NCBI RefSeq assembly: GCF_030719295.1
Contig: NZ_CP120997.1
Location: 5,900,001-5,964,000, forward strand
Direction of reading: 5' to 3'
Length of the DNA: 64,000 nt
Source of the DNA: Streptomyces sp. Mut1
GTDB taxonomy: Bacteria > Actinomycetota > Actinomycetes > Streptomycetales > Streptomycetaceae
Shown: positions 56,969 to 64,000 of the stretch, one piece after another
Layout of the letters: each line of letters begins with the position of its first letter
Position numbering within the stretch: the first letter of the stretch is position 1
Translations under genes and position numbers: made by a program
The notes under the pieces: model-generated
Databases searched by the model: none
Told to the model about the DNA's origin: nothing
What the model saw: only the letters and a program-made list of their open reading frames with translations

Positions 56969-57276
56969 ACCCGGCCCGCCCTCCCCGGGAAGCTCCCCGT
57001 ACCCGTACCCCGCGCAAGCTTGTTCGGCATGATTCAGACGGTCCTTCTCCGGGGCGGTCGTGACGGTCAATCGGGCGCTGACCTGGAACTATTGCTGACC
57101 TCTTGCTGACTCGCCGACCAGCAGCAGGCGTCTGACCTGCATAAACCCCGAGGCGGGGCTATAACAGCCTGATCACGTGATGGCATCGGGACGCTCTGCC
57201 CGTCATTTCGGCGACCCCGGCCGTGCCATCATCGAGCATCGATCGACTGGGGTCCGAGTTGGGAGGGCGCGTGGCG
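56969..57276. other. intergenic region, possible relic of an integrated element
   Basis: 308 bp without a gene. GCTGAC occurs three times in one orientation (57077, 57094, 57105; two as TTGCTGAC), a ccccg-agg-cgggg stem near 57146, and a perfect palindrome atcacgtgat at 57172-57181. The TTGCTGAC repeats recall integrase arm sites of actinobacterial integrative elements (inference). Confidence 0.35.
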
Positions 57277-57729
57277 ATGGAGGCCGGCCCTCGCGACACG
57301 GAACAGGACGCACCGGAGCAGGACGCTCAGGAAGCGCGGAACGAGGCAGTGAGCCTGAGCCCGGACGGGCCCGACGAGCTCGACGTGACCCCCGAGGTCG
57401 AGGTCGAGCTGCGCCCCGCCCGCCGGCTGCGCATCTGGCAGCTCGCGCCCATCGTCACGCTCGCCGCGATGGGCTCGCTGATGTTCGCCTTCCCGCTCGC
57501 CTTCGAGTTCGGTGACGGCGGCGCGGTCGTCGCGATGCTGGGCCTGCTGATCAGCTGCTGCGCCGCGGGGTGGTCCATGATGGCCGCCCGCCGCGTCGGG
57601 CACACCTGGCCCGGACTGCCGTCCCGGGGCTCCTCGCAGCGCCCCGACTGGCGCGTGGTCGCGCTCTACGCCGGGGTCTGCGCCGTACTGGTCGCGCTGG
57701 CCGTCTGGCGCGTGGCGCGGCTGCGCTGA
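57277..57729 (+). CDS. small membrane protein, function unknown
   Basis: 150 aa. Acidic N terminus (about 1-45, many Asp/Glu) followed by three membrane helices (about 55-75, 82-102, 125-145). Not recognised. ATG at 57277, 9 nt after GGAGGG; a GTG at 57271 is too close to it. It lies 75 bp before dapF, a position I recall as conserved in Streptomyces. Confidence 0.75.
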   Translation: MEAGPRDTEQDAPEQDAQEARNEAVSLSPDGPDELDVTPEVEVELRPARRLRIWQLAPIVTLAAMGSLMFAFPLAFEFGDGGAVVAMLGLLISCCAAGWSMMAARRVGHTWPGLPSRGSSQRPDWRVVALYAGVCAVLVALAVWRVARLR

Positions 57730-57804
57730 CGGGCGGGGCCGGGCGGCTCCGGGCCCGGCGGGCCGGTTTGCGGCGCTGCCGGTGCAGCCTCGTACAGTTG
57801 TCCC

Positions 57805-58677
57805 GTGACCACCTCGCAGATCGCCTTCCTCAAGGGCCACGGCACCGAGAACGACTTCGTGATCGTTCCCGACGCGGACAACGCCGTCGCCCTGCCCGCC
57901 TCCGTCGTCGCCCGGCTCTGCGACCGCCGGGCGGGCATCGGAGGCGACGGCCTGCTGCACGTCGTGCGCAGTGCCGCGCACCCCGAGGCGCGGGCCATGG
58001 CGCGGGACGCCGAGTGGTTCATGGACTATCGCAACGCCGACGGGTCCGTCGCCGAGATGTGCGGCAACGGCGTGCGGGTCTTCGCGCACTACCTCCAGCG
58101 CGCCGGCCTCGTGGATGACGGCGACCTCGCGGTCGCCACCCGCGGCGGCGTGAAGAAGGTCCACCTCGCCAAGAACGGCGACATCACCGTCTCCATGGGC
58201 CGCGCACTGCTGCCCGCCGAGGGCGTCACCGTCACCGTGGACGGCCGCGAGTGGGACGCCCGCAACGTCAACATGGGCAACCCGCACGCGGTCGCCTTCG
58301 TCGAGGACCTGGCGCACGCCGGTGACCTCCTCAGCGAGCCGTTCTTCGTCCCGGCCGCCGTCTACCCCGACGGGGTCAACGTGGAATTCGTCGTGGACCG
58401 CGGCCCCCGCCACGTCGCCATGAGGGTCCACGAGCGCGGCTCCGGCGAGACCCGCTCCTGCGGCACCGGTGCCTGCGCGGTGGCCGTCGCGGCGGCCCGC
58501 CGGGACGCGCTGGACCCGACGACGACCGGCGAGCCCGTCACGTACACCGTCGACCTGCCCGGCGGCAGTCTCGTCATCACGGAGCACCCGGACGGCGAGA
58601 TCGAGATGACCGGGCCGGCCGTCATCGTCGCCGAGGGCAAGATCGATCCGGCCTGGCTCGAAACGCTGAACGGGTAA
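57805..58677 (+). CDS. dapF: diaminopimelate epimerase
   Basis: 290 aa, GTG start. Converts LL- to meso-diaminopimelate; Streptomyces walls use the LL form, but the meso form is needed for lysine. Both catalytic cysteines are present, in EMCGNGVR (about 76) and RSCGTGACA (about 228), with the two pseudo-symmetric halves of normal length. It ends 140 bp before rshA. Confidence 0.95.
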   Translation: MTTSQIAFLKGHGTENDFVIVPDADNAVALPASVVARLCDRRAGIGGDGLLHVVRSAAHPEARAMARDAEWFMDYRNADGSVAEMCGNGVRVFAHYLQRAGLVDDGDLAVATRGGVKKVHLAKNGDITVSMGRALLPAEGVTVTVDGREWDARNVNMGNPHAVAFVEDLAHAGDLLSEPFFVPAAVYPDGVNVEFVVDRGPRHVAMRVHERGSGETRSCGTGACAVAVAAARRDALDPTTTGEPVTYTVDLPGGSLVITEHPDGEIEMTGPAVIVAEGKIDPAWLETLNG

Positions 58678-58817
58678 CGCTTCGCTCGAATGGGTGATCC
58701 GTTTCACGCTGGGCGAGAGCGGGACTCCGCCACGTGGTGGGCTCGGTAGCATCAAGCACCGGCCCGGAGGCGCGACCGCACCTCCCCACCGCCGGTCGAC
58801 GTCGCCGGAGGTGCCCC

Positions 58818-60962
58818 ATGAGTGCAGAGGCCACCAGCCCAGGTGCTCCCATCCGCAGGCGGGGCCGTCCCCGGATCGACCTCCGCAGGATCGGCAGGGC
58901 CGCCCTGCTCGGCCCGGTCTCCCGCGACCGCCTCCCCGACGCCCTCGCGCATGTCGCCGAGGCCCACCGCGCCCACCACCCCGACGCCGACCTCGCCGTC
59001 CTCCAGCGCGCCTACCTCCTCGCCGAGAGCTCGCACCGCGGACAGATGCGCAAGAGCGGCGAGCCCTACATCACCCACCCGCTCGCGGTCACCCTCATCC
59101 TCGCCCAGCTCGGCGCCGAGACCACCACGCTGACCGCCTCCCTCCTCCACGACACGGTCGAGGACACCGAGGTGACTCTCGACCAGGTCCGGGAGCAGTT
59201 CGGCGAGGAGGTCTGCTACCTCGTCGACGGCGTCACCAAACTCGAAAAGGTCGATTACGGGGCGGCCGCCGAACCCGAGACCTTCCGCAAGATGCTGGTC
59301 GCCACCGGGGACGACGTCCGCGTCATGTCGATCAAGCTCGCCGACCGGCTGCACAACATGCGAACCCTCGGCGTGATGCGTCCCGAGAAACAGGCCAGGA
59401 TCGCCAACGTCACCCGCGATGTGCTGATCCCCCTCGCGGAGCGGCTCGGCGTCCAGGCGCTCAAGACGGAGCTGGAGGACCTGGTCTTCGCCATCCTCCA
59501 CCCCGAGGAGTACGCCCGGACCAGCGCCGTGATCGCCGCGGCGGCGGACGGGCCGGACCCCCTCACCGCCATCGCGGGCAACGTGGCTTCGGTGCTGCGC
59601 GAGGCCGGCATCCCCTCCGAGGTCCTCGTCAGGCCCCGCCACTTCGTCTCCGTCCACCGCGTCCGCATCAAACGCGGCGAACTGCGCGGCAGCGACTTCG
59701 GACGCGTGCTGGTGCTCGTCGGTGAGGACGCCGACTGCTACGCCGTCCTCGGGGAGCTGCACACCTGTTTCACACCGGTCATCTCCGAGTTCAAGGACTT
59801 CATCGCCGCCCCCAAGTTCAACCTCTACGAGTCGCTGCACACCGCGGTGGTGGGCCCGGACGGCGAGGTGGCCGAGGTCCTCATCCGCACCCACCGGATG
59901 CACAAGGTCGCCGAGGCCGGAGTCATCGCCCTCGGCAATCCGTACGCGGCGGACGGCACCGCCCAGACCGCCGAACCGGCCGACGGAGAAGGCACCGACG
60001 GCGAAGGCACCGAAGGCGAGCGGGCCGACCCCACCCGCCCCGGCTGGCTCTCCCGGCTCCTCCAGTGGCAGCAGTCCGCGTCCGACCCCGACACCTTCTG
60101 GACCTCCCTGCGCGCCGACCTCGCCCAGGACCGCGAGATCACCGTCTTCCGCACCGACGGCGGCACCCTCGGCCTGCCCGCCGGAGCCAGCTGTGTCGAC
60201 GCGGCCTACGCCCAGCACGCAGACGCGGCGCACACCTGCATCGGAGCCAGGGTGAACGGCAGGCTGGCCACGCTCAGCACCGTGCTCAAGGACGGCGACA
60301 CCGTGCAGCCGCTGCTCGCCGAGGACGCGGCATCCGGCCCCTCTCCCGACTGGCTGGACCACGCGCGTACGCCCGCCGCCCGCATCGCCATCACCGGCTG
60401 GCTCGAAGCCCACCCCCAGGCCGCCGATTCCGGACAGCCGGGCGTGCCGGCGGGCCGTGAGCCGCAGTCCGCCCCGCCCTTCGGACCGGGGGCCCCCAGG
60501 GCCCGTACCGCCAGCGCAGTGGTCGAACAGCCGGACGCCGCGGTGCGGCTCGCGGGCTGCTGCACCCCCGTGCCCTCCGACGAGGTGACCGGCTTCACCG
60601 TGCGCGGGGGCGCCGCCGTGACCGTGCACCGACTGCGATGTCCCGCGGTGGCCCGGATGGAGGCCGTCGGACGGGCGCAGGTCGCGGTGAGCTGGGGCGA
60701 CGAGCAGGCGTGCCGGGTGACGCTGGTCGCGGAGTCCTTCGGGCGGCCCCGGCTGCTGGCCGACCTCACCGAGGCGATCGCCGGGGCGGACGCGGCGGTC
60801 ATCTCCGCCACCGTGGAGCCCCCGAGCGAACAGCGCGTACGGCACACGTACACCCTGCGGCTGCCGGACGCGGCGGGGCTGCCCGCGCTGATGCGCGCCA
60901 TGCGGGAGGTGCCCGGCGTGTACGACGTCTCGCGCGCCCAGCATCCGGCCGGAGCGCTCTGA
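58818..60962 (+). CDS. rshA: RelA/SpoT homologue RshA (degenerate synthetase domain)
   Basis: 714 aa. HD hydrolase domain (about 50-200) intact: HRGQMRKSGEPYITHPLAV, SLLHDTVEDT, IKLADRLHNMRTL. Synthetase region (about 235-385) keeps EFKDFIAAPKFNLYESLHTAV but has lost the basic G-loop motif and the Arg of the YDLxAxR motif, reading SDFGRVLVLV. TGS (about 430-505), Cys-containing region (RLAGCCTPVPSDEV, about 578) and ACT (about 630-705) follow. S. coelicolor RshA at this position is the second RSH protein. ATG at 58818 with GGAGGTG. Confidence 0.92.
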   Translation: MSAEATSPGAPIRRRGRPRIDLRRIGRAALLGPVSRDRLPDALAHVAEAHRAHHPDADLAVLQRAYLLAESSHRGQMRKSGEPYITHPLAVTLILAQLGAETTTLTASLLHDTVEDTEVTLDQVREQFGEEVCYLVDGVTKLEKVDYGAAAEPETFRKMLVATGDDVRVMSIKLADRLHNMRTLGVMRPEKQARIANVTRDVLIPLAERLGVQALKTELEDLVFAILHPEEYARTSAVIAAAADGPDPLTAIAGNVASVLREAGIPSEVLVRPRHFVSVHRVRIKRGELRGSDFGRVLVLVGEDADCYAVLGELHTCFTPVISEFKDFIAAPKFNLYESLHTAVVGPDGEVAEVLIRTHRMHKVAEAGVIALGNPYAADGTAQTAEPADGEGTDGEGTEGERADPTRPGWLSRLLQWQQSASDPDTFWTSLRADLAQDREITVFRTDGGTLGLPAGASCVDAAYAQHADAAHTCIGARVNGRLATLSTVLKDGDTVQPLLAEDAASGPSPDWLDHARTPAARIAITGWLEAHPQAADSGQPGVPAGREPQSAPPFGPGAPRARTASAVVEQPDAAVRLAGCCTPVPSDEVTGFTVRGGAAVTVHRLRCPAVARMEAVGRAQVAVSWGDEQACRVTLVAESFGRPRLLADLTEAIAGADAAVISATVEPPSEQRVRHTYTLRLPDAAGLPALMRAMREVPGVYDVSRAQHPAGAL

Positions 60963-61051
60963 CGGGACGGGGGGACCGCGCGCCGTTCTCATTCGGGTGG
61001 CGCGGCGCGCGCCGCACCCTGGGGGAGGGGCCGCGCTGATAGCCGTAGTCC

Positions 61052-62518
61052 ATGCCGTTCCTCTCCCGCCGTCTGCGGGCCGCCCTGCTGGCCACCGCGT
61101 CGGCCGCGCTCGTCGCCGCCACCACCCTGCCCGCCCCGGTGCCGCTCGGCATCGGTGACCCGCTCTTCCCCCACCTCGGCAACCCCGGGTACGACGTACT
61201 CGCCTACGACATCGGCCTCACCTACAACGGCCACAACGACGAGCCGCTGTCCGCCGTCACCACCATCGACATGAAGACGACCGAGCCGCTGGAGCGGATC
61301 AACCTCGACTTCACCCGGGGCACCGTCCGGTCCGTCGCCGTCAACGGCCTGCGCGCCGACTTCGAGGTCGCGGACGAGGACCTGATCGTGCGTCCGGCGG
61401 GCCGTGTTCCGGCCGGTGTGCCCCTGCGCGTCACCGTCCGCCACACCAGCGACCCCTCCGGCGAACGCGACAGCGGAGGCTGGGTGCGGACCGCCGACGG
61501 GCTCGCCATGGCCAACCAGGCCGACGCCGCACACCGGGTCTTCCCGGGCAACGACCACCCCGCCGACAAGGCGTACTTCACCTTCCGCGTCACCGCCCCG
61601 AGCGAACTGACGGTGGTGGCCAACGGCCTGCCCACCGGCCGCAGCCGGCACGGGGACAGCACCACCTGGACCTACCGCACCGAGCACCCCATGGCCACCG
61701 AACTGGCCCAGGTCAGCATCGGCCGCTCGGCCGTGGTCCGGCGGACCGGGCCGCACGGACTGCCCGTGCGCGACGTCGTACCGGCGGCCGACCGGGACCG
61801 CCTGGAACCCTGGCTGAAGAAGACCCCGGACCAACTGGCCTGGATGGAACAGCAGGTCGGCCGGTACCCCTTCGAGAACTACGGGGTGCTGATCGCCGAC
61901 ACCGAGACCGGGTTCGAGCTGGAGACCCAGACCCTCTCCCTGTTCGAGAAGCGACTGTTCACCGACGCGCGCTACCCCGAGTGGTACGTCGACTCGGTCC
62001 TGGTCCACGAGCTGGCCCATCAGTGGTTCGGCGACAGCGTCTCCCCGCGGACCTGGTCCGACCTCTGGCTGAACGAGGGGCACGCCAGCTGGTACGAGGC
62101 GCGGTACGCCGAGGACCACGCCGGCAAGCCGCTGGAGGAGCGCATGCGCAGCGCCTACACCTGGTCGGACACCTGGCGCGCTGCCGGAGGCCCGCCCGCC
62201 CGGCCCGCCGCGCCGGCGCCCGGCGAGAAGATCAGCCTGTTCCGGCCGGTGGTCTACGACGGCAGCGCGCTCGTCCTCTACGCCCTGCGCCAGGAGATCG
62301 GCCAGGACGCCTTCGGGACACTGGAGCGGCTCTGGGTGCGGGGCAACCGCGACTCCAACGCGGCCACGGCCGACTTCGTCCGGCTCGCCTCACGGGTGGC
62401 GGGACGCGACCTGACCGCGTTCTTCGACGGCTGGCTGTACGGGGCGAAGACGCCGCCCATGCCCGGACATCCCGACTGGCACAGCACCGCACCCGCGGTG
62501 GAACGGGGACAGCGGTAA
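61052..62518 (+). CDS. secreted M1-family zinc metallopeptidase
   Basis: 488 aa. N-terminal signal peptide (RRLRAALLATASAALVAATT). Zinc site HELAHQW (about residue 316) followed 18 residues later by NEG (Glu ligand), the HExxH-x18-E of gluzincin aminopeptidases. The GAMEN exopeptidase motif is changed to FELETQT, and the C-terminal armadillo domain of full aminopeptidase N is absent, so it is a short secreted M1 member. Ends 142 bp before hflX. Confidence 0.9.
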   Translation: MPFLSRRLRAALLATASAALVAATTLPAPVPLGIGDPLFPHLGNPGYDVLAYDIGLTYNGHNDEPLSAVTTIDMKTTEPLERINLDFTRGTVRSVAVNGLRADFEVADEDLIVRPAGRVPAGVPLRVTVRHTSDPSGERDSGGWVRTADGLAMANQADAAHRVFPGNDHPADKAYFTFRVTAPSELTVVANGLPTGRSRHGDSTTWTYRTEHPMATELAQVSIGRSAVVRRTGPHGLPVRDVVPAADRDRLEPWLKKTPDQLAWMEQQVGRYPFENYGVLIADTETGFELETQTLSLFEKRLFTDARYPEWYVDSVLVHELAHQWFGDSVSPRTWSDLWLNEGHASWYEARYAEDHAGKPLEERMRSAYTWSDTWRAAGGPPARPAAPAPGEKISLFRPVVYDGSALVLYALRQEIGQDAFGTLERLWVRGNRDSNAATADFVRLASRVAGRDLTAFFDGWLYGAKTPPMPGHPDWHSTAPAVERGQR

Positions 62519-62586
62519 ACCCGGATGACGGCCCGCACGGACCATGCCACTATCGAGGCGTCGCCGCGGCGGCCGGAGCGGAGGAT

Positions 62587-62600
62587 TTCCCGTACGGGAA
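62587..62600. promoter_or_regulatory. palindrome upstream of hflX
   Basis: Perfect 14-bp palindrome ttcccgtacgggaa, ending 60 bp before the hflX ATG. Candidate operator. Confidence 0.4.
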
Positions 62601-62660
62601 TCATCCGCAGAGGTTACGCGTTGTGACTGATGCAACCACTCCTATCGACGTAAGGATCCA

Positions 62661-64000
62661 ATGACCTCCTCTTCTTCCCTTCCCCAGGACGCGCAGAACG
62701 CGCAGAGTGCCACGGAGAACGCGACCGAGAGCCTCACCGAGGGCCTGCGGGCCGACGCCCTGATGGAAGAGGACGTCGCCTGGAGCCAAGAGATCGACGG
62801 AGCGCGGGACGGCGAGCAGCTGGACCGCTCGGAGCGTGCCGCCCTGCGGCGCGTGGCCGGACTCTCCACCGAGCTCGAAGACGTCACCGAGGTCGAGTAC
62901 CGGCAGCTGCGCCTGGAGCGCGTGGTGCTCGTCGGCGTCTGGACCTCGGGCACCGTGCAGGACGCGGAGACCTCGCTCGCCGAGCTGGCGGCGCTCGCCG
63001 AGACGGCGGGAGCCCTGGTGCTCGACGCCGTATTCCAGCGCCGCGACAAGCCCGACCCGGCCACGTACATCGGTTCCGGCAAGGCGCTTCAGCTGCGCGA
63101 CATCGTCCTCGAAACCGGGGCGGACACCGTCGTCTGCGACGGTGAGCTCAGCCCCGGCCAGCTCATCCACCTCGAAGACGTCGTCAAGGTCAAGGTGGTC
63201 GACCGGACCGCGCTGATCCTGGACATCTTCGCCCAGCACGCCAAGTCCCGTGAGGGCAAGGCGCAGGTCTCCCTCGCGCAGATGCAGTACATGCTGCCGA
63301 GGCTGCGCGGCTGGGGTCAGTCGCTGTCCCGTCAGATGGGCGGCGGCGGTTCCAGCGGCGGTGGCGGCATGGCGACCCGCGGCCCCGGTGAGACCAAGAT
63401 CGAGACGGACCGGCGCCGGATCCGCGAGAAGATGGCGAAGATGCGCCGGGAGATCGCGGAGATGAAGACCGGCCGCGACCTCAAGCGCCAGGAGCGCCGG
63501 CGCAACAAGGTGCCTTCCGTCGCCATCGCCGGTTACACCAACGCGGGCAAGTCCTCGCTGCTCAACCGGCTGACCGGCGCGGGCGTGCTCGTGGAGAACG
63601 CCCTGTTCGCCACCCTCGACCCGACCGTGCGCCGGGCCGAGACGCCGAGCGGCCGGGTCTACACGCTCGCCGACACCGTCGGGTTCGTACGGCATCTGCC
63701 GCACCACCTCGTGGAGGCGTTCCGCTCCACCATGGAGGAGGTCGGCGAGTCCGATCTCATCCTGCACGTGGTGGACGGCTCGCACCCCGTGCCGGAGGAG
63801 CAGCTCGCCGCGGTGCGCGAGGTGATCCGCGAGGTCGGCGCGACGGACGTGCCCGAGATCGTCGTGGTCAACAAGGCGGACGCCGCGGACCCGCTGGTCC
63901 TCCAGCGCCTCCTGCGCAACGAGCGGCACGCCATCGCGGTGTCGGCGCGTACCGGCGCCGGGATCGACGAGCTGCTCGCGCTGATCGACAGCGAGCTGCC
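62661..64000 (+). CDS. hflX: GTPase HflX (3' end outside window)
   Basis: First 446 codons. N-terminal HflX domain (about 60-240, VLDAVFQRRDKPDPATYIGSGK), then the GTPase: G1 AGYTNAGKSSLLN (about 292), the Gly-rich MGGGGSSGGGG linker and GPGETK before it, G3 DTVGF, G4 NKAD and G5 SARTG. Ribosome-associated GTPase that splits stalled 70S particles under stress. ATG at 62661 with AAGGA 4 nt upstream. Truncated only by the window edge. Confidence 0.95.
   Translation, partial: MTSSSSLPQDAQNAQSATENATESLTEGLRADALMEEDVAWSQEIDGARDGEQLDRSERAALRRVAGLSTELEDVTEVEYRQLRLERVVLVGVWTSGTVQDAETSLAELAALAETAGALVLDAVFQRRDKPDPATYIGSGKALQLRDIVLETGADTVVCDGELSPGQLIHLEDVVKVKVVDRTALILDIFAQHAKSREGKAQVSLAQMQYMLPRLRGWGQSLSRQMGGGGSSGGGGMATRGPGETKIETDRRRIREKMAKMRREIAEMKTGRDLKRQERRRNKVPSVAIAGYTNAGKSSLLNRLTGAGVLVENALFATLDPTVRRAETPSGRVYTLADTVGFVRHLPHHLVEAFRSTMEEVGESDLILHVVDGSHPVPEEQLAAVREVIREVGATDVPEIVVVNKADAADPLVLQRLLRNERHAIAVSARTGAGIDELLALIDSEL

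Overview
High-GC actinobacterial chromosome, almost certainly a Streptomyces. The evidence is the very GC-rich third codon positions, GTG/TTG starts, overlapping GTGA/ATGA gene junctions, an actinobacterial insertion in the 23S rRNA, and a gene order that, as I recall it, follows the S. coelicolor SCO5745-SCO5796 core region (osaC, osaAB, ftsK, rimO, pgsA, cinA, clgR, dps, nei2, lhr, recA, recX, gluABCD, gluRK, miaB, miaA, dapF, rshA, hflX). No database could be searched, so all family names rest on motifs and synteny read by eye.

Layout. 0-2.4 kb: 3' part of a 23S rRNA, 5S rRNA, terminator, tRNA-Thr(GGT). 2.4-11.9 kb: osmotic-stress module, osaC (RsbW-like/PAS/GAF/PP2C) divergent from osaA (giant hybrid kinase with 11 tandem HAMP-like units) and osaB (receiver plus coiled coil). 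12-20.3 kb: ftsK, a RodZ-like helix-turn-helix membrane protein, a tightly coupled rimO-pgsA-cinA run, clgR, then a pentanucleotide repeat array, dps and a CsbD-like gene. 20.5-29.8 kb: small membrane protein, lhr-nei2 repair pair on the minus strand, AraC regulator with azlCD, an alpha/alpha-toroid protein and a DUF3046 protein. 29.9-33.2 kb: AI-2E permease, then recA-recX with an SOS-like box.

33.2-40.6 kb is more variable: a hypothetical protein with an Ala-Pro microsatellite, an ArsR-like regulator with a perfect 20-bp palindrome upstream, an orphan FtsX-type permease with no ATPase beside it, then cysteine dioxygenase and rhodanese genes preceded by a short Cys-rich leader peptide that looks leaderless, and an FAD monooxygenase. 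40.7-47.7 kb: glutamate uptake operon gluABCD divergent from the gluRK two-component system, followed by a membrane-anchored TAXI-type binding protein. 47.7-51.5 kb: miaB, a LigB-like protein, an antitoxin-like helical protein and miaA. 51.6-57.2 kb looks like an accessory insertion: hydrolase/TetR and MFS/TetR divergent pairs with visible operators, a coupled 37-codon small ORF and a GNAT gene. 57.2-64 kb returns to core genes: a small membrane protein, dapF, rshA, an M1 metallopeptidase and hflX (cut by the window end).

Working logic: much of the window is stress and translation-quality housekeeping (osmotic signalling, Dps, ClgR, RecA/RecX, Nei2/Lhr, RshA, HflX, MiaA/MiaB/RimO). The signals most worth testing are the candidate leaderless Cys leader peptide, the TAXI protein beside GluRK, the palindromic operators of the accessory regulators, and the GGTGC-type pentamer array.
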